8,240 nucleotides of DNA, taken from NCBI GenBank assembly GCA_030430345.1, contig JAUIFT010000074.1, positions 1 to 8,240 on the forward strand. Direction: 5' to 3'. The notes below the pieces were generated by a model. The model was not told the origin of the DNA. It made no database searches and saw nothing but the letters and a program-made list of their open reading frames with translations. Below, one piece after another: positions 1-6,742 of this stretch. Made by a program: the position numbers and the translations under genes. The DNA comes from Calditrichia bacterium. GTDB taxonomy: Bacteria; Calditrichota; Calditrichia; RBG-13-44-9; J042. Numbering within the stretch: position 1 is the stretch's first letter; each line of letters starts with the position of its first letter.

Positions 1-1
1 G

Positions 2-304
2 AAGAAGATTCATGAAATCCCCGCCTGGTCGACCGAAAAATGGCGATTTACCCTTTCCCGGGAACAATACTTACAGGAAGTAAAAAATTTCCACGACCGT
101 TTTATAACGGCAATGGGGGAACGAACTGCCGCAGTTGCCAAAAACTGGAACAATCCGGATATACAAGTAGACGCGGACGCTTTACAGAATGAGCATCAAT
201 TCCGGGCACAGCAGGTTAGCGATGAAACTTTGAATATTCAGACGGAAACCGACTGGGAAATAGTGATGCAGGCAATTGAACGAATCGAAAGTGAAATGAA
301 GTAA
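2..304 (+). CDS. 3' end of a cytosolic-looking hypothetical protein, possibly DUF5984-like (5' truncated)
   Basis: The frame is open from the window edge to a TAA at 302-304, giving the last 100 residues of a protein whose start lies upstream. An internal ATG at 113 would give 63 residues, but the frame continues upstream of it with similar composition, so that ATG is probably not the start. The segment is hydrophilic and probably helical: it opens KKIHEIPAWSTEKWRF, continues LSREQYLQEVKNFHDRF and ITAMGERTAAV, and ends TDWEIVMQAIERIESEMK. No signal peptide, membrane helix or catalytic motif is visible in this part. The order of motifs (LSREQYL..V..F..R....M.ERTAAV, then a DADAL stretch, then TDWE) recalls the C-terminus of DUF5984 proteins, whose function is unknown. 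That match is from memory and tentative. It converges on the TPR gene, 117 bp away. Confidence 0.75.
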   Translation, partial: KKIHEIPAWSTEKWRFTLSREQYLQEVKNFHDRFITAMGERTAAVAKNWNNPDIQVDADALQNEHQFRAQQVSDETLNIQTETDWEIVMQAIERIESEMK

Positions 305-380
305 TTTACGACGCTGCACTCTGCAAAATGGTGTTAATTGCGAGGCTAGCTTGACGTTATAAGATATGATGCCCGCTACC

Positions 381-414
381 GACTGACGTCAACATGCCGA
401 TCGCCGGGTCAGTC
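381..414. repeat. Inverted repeat in the gap between convergent genes
   Basis: A perfect 7-nt inverted repeat, GACTGAC (381-387) and GTCAGTC (408-414), encloses a 20-nt loop. Two further pairs are possible if one base is bulged. It lies between the end of the rightward partial gene and the end of the leftward TPR gene. It has no T-tract, so any role in ending transcription is inference. Confidence 0.35.
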
Positions 415-421
415 AGGCCAC

Positions 422-2233
422 TCAAAGCCGATATGGCTTTTTAGCAATAAACAGGTTTGTCATCTCATTTATTTGAGGGATATATTTTTGCTGACCCGTT
501 TCTTGGGCACGGCGCAGGATGTTTCCCAGCACTTGCTCTGCACGGCTGTAATTTTCGTTTTCGGCATAGGCCACTGCCAGGGTTATTCCACAGCGAACAT
601 CCTGGAGATGGTTGTCTTTTCGGATCAGGGAAATCCTTTTCGCCAGCGCCAGCGCTTTTTCACCATTTCGAATCCGCGCATCCGGACAAGCAGCCTGAAT
701 CCAGGCCCTTCTTTCCAGCAAATCAATATCATTGGGCGCATCTTTCAGCGCCTGGATAAATAAATTATCTGCTTCTTTCCAGCGTTTTAAAGACAGCAAA
801 TAATTGCCAAGCTGCACAATCGCTTTTGTATTCAGCGGATTAATTTTTATGCTTTCTCGGTAATTAGCTAAGGCATTGTTTACATTCCCCTTTTCCTCTG
901 CCATTATGCCCATCAAAATATAGGGAATTTCATTGTTTGCATTCGCTTTTATTGCTAAGGCAAACTGCTCCCGGGCTTCCTTTTCTTTTCCCCGCAGCGC
1001 TAATATTCGCCCATATTCAGTTCTTAATGCGGAATTTTCCGGATCATTAGCCAATACTTTGCGGCAATGTGCCATTGCGGCATCATACGATTTGGCAGCA
1101 ACCAATATTTTCAAGTAGGTAATTTGCGCATCCATTGCCAGGGGATTAATTGCAATTGCCCGTCTTAAATAATTAAAAGCCAATTCATATTGGTTGCGCC
1201 GATAAAAAGTGTCAGCAATTTCAATCAGTTTCCCGTCATCGTCATAATGATGATTTAATAATTTCTTGGCCTTTTCCCGTAATCCATCCATCTTATTTTT
1301 GACCAGCATTAAGACAATGTTTTTCCCCAGCGCCTCCGCATCATTCGGGTCATAGGAAAGCATATGATTGCAAAGCATATCGGCCCAGGCAAAATTCTCG
1401 CTTTTAATGGCAGTGTCGATATGTTTTAAAATGGCATCCGAATGCCTGCTGTTCAGCAATAAAGTGTTAAACATCGGATCGGATGGCGGGATATAACTTT
1501 CAAAATCACCGGCTTTTATTATCGCGGCTTTCCCTGCTTCTGTATTTCCTGTTGAATTATATACCTGGCCCAAGAGGCGATAAGCGGGTCCAAAGCGGGG
1601 ATTTTTTTGAATTAACGCATTCAGCGCTTCGCTGGCTAAGGTGTATTTTTCCTGCTGAAGATAAACCCTTCCCAGGTTTAGCCGGGCATAAACAGTCAAT
1701 GGAAAAGCGCCTTTATCCGGTATCTCCGGCGCGAAGGAAAACCGTTTTAGATTTTTCACTTCTTTGAAGGCACTTTCCGCAGCCTCAAATGAATTTTGTT
1801 TTAAATAGGCATTGCCCAATTTGAACCAGGCATGGGGAACACCGTCATTTATCTCAAGGACTTTTTTCAAGTGTTCGATAACACCGTCAGCATCTCCCAG
1901 TTCTTCCTTAATTAAGGCTGGATAGTAATGCCAACGCCAATCTGCTGAATTCAATCGTTGCGCATTGGTATAACAAAGCTCCGCCGCTTTATAAAAATAA
2001 TTGGCCTGAAATGCCAGTGCCAGTTTACCAATGGTTTCATCAGCGTAAGGCTTTCGCTGAGCCTCCGCATAAACAGCATTGATATAATCCGTTACCGGCG
2101 CCGGCTGGCCGGTTAGGTTTGGCAGCGCCGGCACATTATCGGCATGTATAACCTTTAGCACAAATGGGCGCAGCAAAAAGAATGCGGCAAGAATACATCC
2201 AAGAATAGCGATACTAATAATTGTCTTTTTCAA
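422..2233 (-). CDS. Membrane-anchored tetratricopeptide repeat (TPR) protein
   Basis: A 603-residue TPR protein. Residues 1-28 form a Lys-Lys start plus a hydrophobic helix (IISIAILGCILAAFFLLRPF), an uncleaved anchor or signal peptide, so the repeats should lie in the periplasm. Helical TPR pairs cover roughly 66-240 and 334-498, with signatures such as AWFKLGNAYLKQNSFEAAESA, ARLNLGRVYLQQEKYTLASEA and AIVQLGNYLLSLKRWKEADNL. The C-terminus (about 508-600) has the RRAWIQAACPD..IRNGEKALALA and KKPYR endings seen in many TPR proteins of Planctomycetes, Verrucomicrobia and related groups. This shows the TGA at 424-422 is a true end. TPRs are protein-binding scaffolds; the partner is unknown, though the FG-GAP gene just upstream is a candidate. 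The start is TTG: it alone keeps the anchor, with an in-frame TAA eight codons upstream and only a weak AGAAAG ribosome site. Confidence 0.9.
   Translation of the reverse strand: MKKTIISIAILGCILAAFFLLRPFVLKVIHADNVPALPNLTGQPAPVTDYINAVYAEAQRKPYADETIGKLALAFQANYFYKAAELCYTNAQRLNSADWRWHYYPALIKEELGDADGVIEHLKKVLEINDGVPHAWFKLGNAYLKQNSFEAAESAFKEVKNLKRFSFAPEIPDKGAFPLTVYARLNLGRVYLQQEKYTLASEALNALIQKNPRFGPAYRLLGQVYNSTGNTEAGKAAIIKAGDFESYIPPSDPMFNTLLLNSRHSDAILKHIDTAIKSENFAWADMLCNHMLSYDPNDAEALGKNIVLMLVKNKMDGLREKAKKLLNHHYDDDGKLIEIADTFYRRNQYELAFNYLRRAIAINPLAMDAQITYLKILVAAKSYDAAMAHCRKVLANDPENSALRTEYGRILALRGKEKEAREQFALAIKANANNEIPYILMGIMAEEKGNVNNALANYRESIKINPLNTKAIVQLGNYLLSLKRWKEADNLFIQALKDAPNDIDLLERRAWIQAACPDARIRNGEKALALAKRISLIRKDNHLQDVRCGITLAVAYAENENYSRAEQVLGNILRRAQETGQQKYIPQINEMTNLFIAKKPYRL
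424..442 (+). terminator. Weak intrinsic-terminator-like hairpin
   Basis: AAAGCC (424-429), loop GATAT and GGCTTT (435-440) form a 6-bp stem. On the plus strand this runs into five consecutive T bases (438-442). It could stop transcription coming from the rightward gene ending at 304. It overlaps the last codons of the TPR gene on the other strand, so it may simply be coding sequence. The stem is short and AT-rich. Confidence 0.3.
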
Positions 2234-2326
2234 ATAAAACTTTCTGCAGCAGATTTATTTTTTGATATCCATACATGTTTATGATTTGCACCTCATGATC
2301 TCCAGGGTCGCGGCAAGAAAATCTTC

Positions 2327-2375
2327 AGATGATTATCCTGAGCTTGTAGAAAGATGACTCAGATAAACATCATCT
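2327..2375. repeat. REP-like imperfect palindrome
   Basis: The left arm AGATGATTATCCTGAG (2327-2342) pairs with the right arm CTCAGATAAACATCATCT (2358-2375) over about 15 bp, with a 3-nt and a 1-nt bulge and a 15-nt loop. The core (TCCTGAGCTTGT.GAA.GATGACTCAG) looks like a degenerate copy of the intergenic repeat TCATCCTGAGCTTGTCGAAG that recurs in many bacterial genomes. That likeness is from memory. It begins 12 bp past the FG-GAP stop codon, so it may protect the 3' end or help end transcription. Confidence 0.55.
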
Positions 2376-2387
2376 CTTTCCCATCAC

Positions 2388-3698
2388 CTATTTTTCTACC
2401 TGGTTATTCTGCCATAATGTTATCCGGGCCATCCGGTCAAAGGGCGCAAAAACGTGCAATCCTCCAGTAACCATATCCATCTTTCCATCTTTATTAAAAT
2501 CACCGAGTTCCAGCGCCAGGAGATGCGAAGGATCGCTGGCAATATTATGCCGGGTAAAGGACATTTTACCGTCATTTTCCAGCCATATAAAACTTTGTGA
2601 ATCCTGGTTATCCCAGGCATTAAAGGAGCTCACCACGAAGAGATCAAGGTCATCATCGTTATCGATATCGAATGGGCGCGCATTATAAGCACCACCAAAA
2701 TCGGCAATGCGATGAAATTGAAAAACCAGGTTGCCCTTGTTCTCCAGCCAATTTACCCCCTGCCAGGGCCGGGGGCGGGGCGGCACGTAATCGAACGAAT
2801 CTCCATTGGTATATAAAACATCGATATCATTATCCTGATCAAAATCGCTCAGGTAGATACCGCTGGAGCCGAAATCATCATTACTGGATCCAAAAAGCCG
2901 GCGGGGCGTAAAGCCGCCCTTCCCATCATTGAGGAAAAGATAAATCTCTTCCCATTCCTGACTGACCAAAGTAATCAGATCGTTATCGCCATCGTTGTCG
3001 ATATCGACAACCTCGACATTGATACCGCCGGATAGCGATTGCAATATGTGGCTCTTGAACTGCCAGCCGCCTAAATTTTCCAGCCAGCGGGTTTCGCCAT
3101 CCAGGTAGCCAAATTGAATCGCCGCCAGGTCCAAATCATTATCACCATCGAGATCGGCAGCGCGAACATCTGCAACCCGGGCAATCTTATCGGCAATCAA
3201 ATGTTTCTTAAAACGGTTATCGCCGGTATTTTCTAAAATTACAATCGATCCAATTTTATCATTATTGGGATAAATAATCCCCAATAAAGAAACCATAAAA
3301 TCGAGATCGCCATCCTTATCAAAGTCGACAGCCTGGATGTGGCTGGGCGCACTCATATCTTCCGCAAGGCTCTCCTCGCTATAGACACCCAGTGGCGATT
3401 GGCGAATCCAGGAAATTTTATTCTGGGTAATATCGCATACAATAACATCCAGTAAACCATCGTTATCCAGATCAAGCACCTGGAGATGAGAAATCATCGG
3501 CGGCTTTTCAAAGCCATCACCGATTGGCAACGGCTTCAGGAAGCTGCTTTTCTTGCTTGCCGGTTGGTTACTATCGTCCGGGCTATCGGTCTTTTCACAA
3601 TTCAAAAAAAGAAGCCCACAGGCAATCATCAGAGGCAGCAGCATTTTTCCCCATTTTTTACCGCGACTATTACCGTTCGCTGTTTTTGCTTGATTCAA
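2388..3698 (-). CDS. Seven-repeat FG-GAP/VCBS beta-propeller protein, probable lipoprotein
   Basis: With the chosen start this is 436 residues. Seven Asp-rich calcium-binding loops of the FG-GAP/VCBS type (DxDxDGxxD and variants) begin near residues 76, 124, 181, 231, 284, 343 and 399: LDLDNDGLLD, VDFDKDGDLD, ADLDGDNDLD, VDIDNDGDND, SDFDQDNDID, FDIDNDDDLD and GDFNKDGKMD. Seven such repeats fit a closed integrin-like seven-bladed propeller. Each blade also has a WLEN- or LEN-type strand. The N-terminus is basic, then hydrophobic (MLLPLMIACGLLFLNC), then DSPDDSNQ linker. Cys34 is the likelier lipidation site, although the -1 Asn makes the lipobox atypical; Cys27 is the alternative. I chose TTG at 3698 because GGAG (complement of 3705-3708) lies 6 nt upstream. 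A TTG at 3725 would add nine residues and has no clear ribosome site. The stop is TAG. The role is probably surface binding or adhesion; no enzyme motif is seen. The TPR gene follows 154 bp downstream. Confidence 0.88.
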   Translation of the reverse strand: MNQAKTANGNSRGKKWGKMLLPLMIACGLLFLNCEKTDSPDDSNQPASKKSSFLKPLPIGDGFEKPPMISHLQVLDLDNDGLLDVIVCDITQNKISWIRQSPLGVYSEESLAEDMSAPSHIQAVDFDKDGDLDFMVSLLGIIYPNNDKIGSIVILENTGDNRFKKHLIADKIARVADVRAADLDGDNDLDLAAIQFGYLDGETRWLENLGGWQFKSHILQSLSGGINVEVVDIDNDGDNDLITLVSQEWEEIYLFLNDGKGGFTPRRLFGSSNDDFGSSGIYLSDFDQDNDIDVLYTNGDSFDYVPPRPRPWQGVNWLENKGNLVFQFHRIADFGGAYNARPFDIDNDDDLDLFVVSSFNAWDNQDSQSFIWLENDGKMSFTRHNIASDPSHLLALELGDFNKDGKMDMVTGGLHVFAPFDRMARITLWQNNQVEK

Positions 3699-3704
3699 AA
3701 AGTT

Positions 3705-3708
3705 CTCC
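3705..3708 (-). promoter_or_regulatory. Ribosome binding site deciding the FG-GAP start
   Basis: On the minus strand GGAG is followed by AACTTT and then TTG at 3698. This 6-nt spacing favours the 3698 start over the upstream TTG at 3725, which has no purine-rich site at a suitable distance. Confidence 0.6.
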
Positions 3709-3736
3709 GAAGAATTGAATGGCAACGTAACTTATA

Positions 3737-3836
3737 ATGTCCAATTTCCAACGCCCCACTTTTAATATCGAAGTAAATGCTTCCCCCAAACTGGAGAACT
3801 CTTTCGATCTTTTTGTTGGCATTGGATATTGGACAT
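3737..3836. repeat. About 100-bp nested inverted repeat (MITE-like or folded intergenic element)
   Basis: The ends are inverted copies: ATGTCCAATTTCCAACGCC (3737-3755) matches the reverse complement of 3818-3836 (ATGTCCAATATCCAATGCC) at 17 of 19 positions. A second pair is nested inside: ATCGAAG (3767-3773) and CTTTCGAT (3801-3808). The whole can fold into one long interrupted hairpin. The right arm has a 7-bp rhythm (TGTCCAA, TATCCAA, TGCCAAC). It fills most of the gap between the dipeptidase and FG-GAP genes and has no transposase. A 60-codon open frame running through it (3852-3670, minus) looks like a by-product of the repeat. A -10-like CTTATA (TATAAG on the minus strand, 3731-3736) lies at its edge, 32 bp from the FG-GAP start. 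Confidence 0.6.
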
Positions 3837-3893
3837 ATATCTTTACTGGCACAGGTTGTAATTAGCAGTTATAACGCCTTCATTGAATAGCAC

Positions 3894-5117
3894 TTATTCC
3901 GCCGCCGCGATTTTCTCCACCGCGGACCAGACCCGGAGCATATTGCCGCCACACATCTTTTCGATATCGCTTTCCGAATAACCGCGCTTCAGTAATTCGT
4001 AAATCAGGTTGGGATATTCCGCGACATCCTGCAACCCTTTCGGCAAGGCAAAAACCCCGTCATAATCCGAGCCAAAAGCAACCGCATCGATACCGGCAAT
4101 CTCCACAACGTGATCGATATGGGCGAGCACATCTTCGATGGTCCCGAAAGGATTTTCCCGGCGATACTTAATCCGGTAAGCGATCGCTTCTTCGGAATCT
4201 TCACTAATCTTATTTTTTTTCATGTAGGCATTCATCGCCATGCGGGCGGTGGTGCCGCTGGAAGTATATTCCGAGCGCAGAAAGGCCGAGCCAAAATTAA
4301 TGCAGATAACGCCGCCATTTTCCGCCAGCTTTTTGATCATCTCATCACTCATATTCCGTTCCCAGCCCGGGGTAAATTTCCGGCAGGAAGAGTGAGAAGC
4401 AATCAGTGGCGCTTTCGTTAATGCCAACACATCGTAGAAAGTGCTGTCGCTAACGTGGGAGATATCGATCATCATCCCCATCCGGTTCATTTCCGGAATT
4501 AACTGTTCCCCAAAAGGACTGAGGCCATTCCACTTTTTATTTTCATCGTAGGAAGAATCGCAGATATGATTCGCCTTGGAATGGGTCAGGGTAATATAGC
4601 GCACGCCACGATCATAAAAATGCTGGAGGTTTTCCATTTTTCCTTCAATCGGCGCCCCATTTTCCATCCCCATCGGCAGGGAAACTTTTCCTTCCGCGAA
4701 TTGGGCATGGACGTCCGCCACGCTGCTGGCAACAGCGAACTTATCCGGCCAGGCTTCCTGGAAGCCATAGACCATATCGATCAGCGAATCGGCGAATTCT
4801 TTCGCGCCACCGGTTTTCTGATAGGATGCCGGAATAAATATCGACATAAACGGGGCATTTAAACCACCGGCTTTTGCGCGCACATAATCGAAATCGCCGC
4901 CGGGCGTTTGCTGGGAAATATCCTCCATCCGCTTGTTCAGGCGATAAGGAATATCGATATGCCCATCGGTAATAATAAACTGCTGTGCCAGTTCTTCCGC
5001 CCGCTCTTTCATTTCCTCATCACTTAAGGGCGCTGCCTGGCTTTGTGTTTCGCAACCCGTGCTAAAACCAATTAATGCTATCATACCGAAAACTAACAAA
5101 AATGCTCGAAAACGCAT
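3894..5117 (-). CDS. Membrane dipeptidase (peptidase family M19), lipoprotein
   Basis: This 407-residue zinc peptidase of the renal dipeptidase family hydrolyses dipeptides, including L-D dipeptides. The family's binuclear zinc site is complete by comparison with human DPEP1: His53-x-Asp55 (TDGHIDIPYR), bridging Glu152 (MGMENG), His221 (DISHVS) and His242 (ASHSS). The substrate-binding His179 (TLTHSKANH) and the catalytic Asp351 (GSDYDG) are also present. The C-terminal GGNMLRV matches the family's usual GGNFLRV. Residues 1-21 are a lipoprotein signal (MRFRAFLLVFGMIALIGFSTG) and Cys22 is the lipid site, so it should be anchored in the envelope. The start at 5117 has GGAGG (complement of 5123-5127) 5 nt upstream. 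An upstream ATG at 5156 would put 13 extra residues before the signal peptide and is unlikely. It is divergent from the BNR gene. A role in recycling peptides from peptidoglycan or in nutrient dipeptide use is inference. Confidence 0.95.
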   Translation of the reverse strand: MRFRAFLLVFGMIALIGFSTGCETQSQAAPLSDEEMKERAEELAQQFIITDGHIDIPYRLNKRMEDISQQTPGGDFDYVRAKAGGLNAPFMSIFIPASYQKTGGAKEFADSLIDMVYGFQEAWPDKFAVASSVADVHAQFAEGKVSLPMGMENGAPIEGKMENLQHFYDRGVRYITLTHSKANHICDSSYDENKKWNGLSPFGEQLIPEMNRMGMMIDISHVSDSTFYDVLALTKAPLIASHSSCRKFTPGWERNMSDEMIKKLAENGGVICINFGSAFLRSEYTSSGTTARMAMNAYMKKNKISEDSEEAIAYRIKYRRENPFGTIEDVLAHIDHVVEIAGIDAVAFGSDYDGVFALPKGLQDVAEYPNLIYELLKRGYSESDIEKMCGGNMLRVWSAVEKIAAAE

Positions 5118-5160
5118 GTAATCCTCCGTCGATGAAAATAATCTGACTAATATCATCGAA

Positions 5161-5190
5161 TTTATAATTTTTTAGGAGATAACCAAACAA
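5161..5190 (-). promoter_or_regulatory. Possible sigma70-type promoter for the dipeptidase gene
   Basis: On the minus strand TTGTTT (complement of 5185-5190) and TATAAA (complement of 5161-5166) are separated by 18 nt. The -10 matches consensus at five of six positions and the -35 at three. The start codon lies about 44 nt further on. This is a pattern match only; many bacteria of the suspected group use a different promoter consensus. Confidence 0.35.
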
Positions 5191-5209
5191 CTTCTCCGGT
5201 GGGAAATTT

Positions 5210-5234
5210 CTGCGCTCGGTAACTGAAGTCGCAG
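5210..5234. repeat. Short inverted repeat with flanking direct repeat in the divergent intergenic region
   Basis: CTGCG (5210-5214) and CGCAG (5230-5234) form a 5-bp stem around a 15-nt loop. Similar GAAATTT blocks flank it (within 5203-5209 and 5242-5248). It sits in the 204-bp gap between the divergent dipeptidase and BNR genes and could be a control site for either. Evidence is limited to symmetry. Confidence 0.25.
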
Positions 5235-5261
5235 TGTGGGAGAAATTTGGAAGGTATTTTT

Positions 5262-5304
5262 GTTGATCGTTGATCGTTTATACTAGCAACTAGCAACCAG
5301 TATA
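5262..5304. repeat. Two adjacent 7-bp tandem repeats with an inverted TATACT/AGTATA pair
   Basis: GTTGATC occurs twice in tandem (5262-5268, 5269-5275). Then ACTAGCA occurs twice (5282-5288, 5289-5295) with a partial third copy. TATACT (5279-5284) and AGTATA (5299-5304) bracket the second array and can pair. The block ends 8 bp before the GGAGG of the BNR gene, so it lies in the expected promoter or leader. TATACT would match a -10 box at five of six positions, but I see no suitable -35. Confidence 0.55.
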
Positions 5305-5312
5305 GAAAATTT

Positions 5313-5317
5313 GGAGG
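5313..5317 (+). promoter_or_regulatory. Ribosome binding site supporting a TTG start for the BNR gene
   Basis: GGAGG is followed by TTCT and TTG at 5322. The spacing is short (4 nt), but the site is strong. TTG is the only start codon here that keeps the signal peptide; the next in-frame Met is residue 40. Confidence 0.65.
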
Positions 5318-5321
5318 TTCT

Positions 5322-6674
5322 TTGGCTACGAATCTACGTTTACTGACCGCTTTCATTTTGTCGATAATAATTTGGCCGTTAAACACTGCGTATCCCCAAT
5401 GGGAGCGCTCATCGGCATTTACCTTAGGTCCGAATAAAATGATCAGTACCTTTGCCAGTGCCGGCGGCTACATTTTTGCCGGACTCGGCAGCGGCAGTTT
5501 TATCTCTTTCACCGATAGCATTGTCTTTCGTTCCGGCGACGGCGGCGACACCTGGGAGAATATTAGTGCCGGCATTCACCCAGCCTCGGCAATGACCTTG
5601 AAGGCCTGGGAAGATACGCTCTATCTTGGGCTGTACGATATCTTCGCCGTGCAAAACATGTATAAATCGACGGATTACGGGGAAAGCTGGGAACGGATTA
5701 GCGCGGACTTTCAATATGGGGAGGTCTTTTCAATTCTCAATTATCATCAGCAGGTTTTTGCTTTTACCGACCCGGGCGGCTGGATTCGTTCTACCGATAA
5801 CGGCGCCAACTGGACGCAGTCGATCGCCGGCTTGGATACCCTTCCCAGCAAACCGGGCGCTTTCAATCATTTCAGCTACAAAGGGGATAACTTCTATGTC
5901 AGCACCGCGAAAGGAGTCGCCTATTCCAGCAACAATGGAGACAATTGGGGATTGCCGGCCAATAGCGGTCTCCCAGCCTTTGTCGATGGGCGCATCACCG
6001 CCGATAATCTTTTTACGATTGGCGATACCCTTTTTCTCAGCGGCGCGCATTTGAGTGAGGGAGGATTTTTTATTTCAACAAATGATGGTGAGAGCTGGAC
6101 ATTCCTTAGTGAAGATCTGCGCTATCTTTATCCGGAAACGCTGGTGCGCTGGAACGGTTCTCTGTTTACCGGGACGGATAATATTTCCTACACAGATACC
6201 AGCACCGGTGTGTTCCGCTCCAATGACAATGGTACTACCTGGCAGCCAATGAACGAAGGACTGCCCCGCCTTCCGCAGGCCTTTTCCCAAAATATCTACG
6301 CCCTTCAGGTTGTTGACAATAAACTGCTGACCGGTATTTACGCAGACGCGCTGTATAGCTACGCTCTCGATAGCAGCGTTACTTCGATTTCAACGACTCC
6401 CCAAATTCCAGAGAGTTTTCGACTGCAGCCGAACTTCCCGAATCCGTTTAACGGGGAAACGATCCTTGCTTTTGAACTGGCCACGCCACAGGCTGTATCT
6501 CTGACGATCTACAATACGCTTGGGCAGATTGTGATGGCCCGCGAAACGGGTATTTTTCCGGCTGGTAAACAATACATTCGCATTGATATGAATGCGCAAC
6601 CTACCGGAATCTATTTTTATCATTTTCGGGCGGGGGGAAATTTCCGAATGGGAAAAATGTTGTTATTGCGCTAA
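5322..6674 (+). CDS. Secreted BNR/Asp-box repeat protein with a C-terminal type IX-type sorting domain
   Basis: A 450-residue exported protein. Residues 1-25 are a signal peptide (hydrophobic LLTAFILSIIIWPL, probable cleavage near AYPQ). Six Asp-boxes (S-x-D/N-x-G-x-x-W) occur near residues 71, 116, 157, 202, 252 and 300: SGDGGDTW, STDYGESW, STDNGANW, SSNNGDNW, STNDGESW and SNDNGTTW. They mark turns between beta-hairpins of a propeller, as in sialidases, Vps10 and Ycf48-like proteins. Sialidase catalytic residues are not evident, so no enzyme activity is claimed. Residues 365-450 form a sorting tail: FRLQPNFPNPFN, SLTIYNTLGQIV, PTGIYFYHFRAGG and a basic end KMLLLR. In Bacteroidota and relatives this tail directs export through the type IX secretion system, with the protein then anchored or released. 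The start is TTG after GGAGG. It is divergent from the dipeptidase and convergent with the TlpA-like gene. Confidence 0.92.
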   Translation: MATNLRLLTAFILSIIIWPLNTAYPQWERSSAFTLGPNKMISTFASAGGYIFAGLGSGSFISFTDSIVFRSGDGGDTWENISAGIHPASAMTLKAWEDTLYLGLYDIFAVQNMYKSTDYGESWERISADFQYGEVFSILNYHQQVFAFTDPGGWIRSTDNGANWTQSIAGLDTLPSKPGAFNHFSYKGDNFYVSTAKGVAYSSNNGDNWGLPANSGLPAFVDGRITADNLFTIGDTLFLSGAHLSEGGFFISTNDGESWTFLSEDLRYLYPETLVRWNGSLFTGTDNISYTDTSTGVFRSNDNGTTWQPMNEGLPRLPQAFSQNIYALQVVDNKLLTGIYADALYSYALDSSVTSISTTPQIPESFRLQPNFPNPFNGETILAFELATPQAVSLTIYNTLGQIVMARETGIFPAGKQYIRIDMNAQPTGIYFYHFRAGGNFRMGKMLLLR

Positions 6675-6700
6675 ATGGGAATGATTGGATCGTTGGGATT

Positions 6701-6720
6701 CCCGGAGCTTATGCTCCGGG
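6701..6720. terminator. Perfect 8-bp-stem hairpin between convergent genes
   Basis: CCCGGAGC (6701-6708), loop TTAT and GCTCCGGG (6713-6720) pair perfectly. It lies 26 bp after the BNR stop and 22 bp before the stop of the leftward TlpA-like gene, a fitting place for a two-way terminator. No U-tract follows on either strand, so it may instead be a REP-like repeat; the palindrome resembles recurring intergenic hairpins. A second pairing, GGGAAT (6677-6682) with ATTCCC (6698-6703), overlaps it and would compete. Confidence 0.55.
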
Positions 6721-6742
6721 CTAAACGGCGGTTTCAAAAATA

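Noticed and set aside
408..424. Similarity between DNA after the TPR stop (GGGTCAG...CCACTCAA) and around the UGA pair (GGGTCAGCCAACTCAA, 7948-7963)
   Set aside because: The match needs a 5-nt gap and a 1-nt gap over a very short stretch; chance is the simpler explanation.
422..424. Genome-wide reassignment of UGA to Trp
   Set aside because: The TPR gene stops at UGA right after the KPYR ending typical of its family, and UGG encodes Trp in all genes here. A special case in the barrel gene alone remains possible.
3737..3836. CRISPR array
   Set aside because: The repeats are inverted, not direct and evenly spaced, and there is no cas gene.
3670..3852. 60-codon minus-strand ORF upstream of the FG-GAP gene
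   Set aside because: Most of it is the inverted-repeat element read as protein; it has no ribosome site and overlaps the start of the FG-GAP gene in another frame.
5162..5386. 74-codon minus-strand ORF between the divergent genes
   Set aside because: It runs antisense through the 7-bp repeats and the BNR signal peptide, with low-complexity composition and no ribosome site.
5626..6054. 142-codon plus-strand ORF, and the 106-codon minus-strand ORF at 5730-6050
   Set aside because: Both are shadow frames within the BNR gene, whose six Asp-boxes and sorting tail show the real frame.
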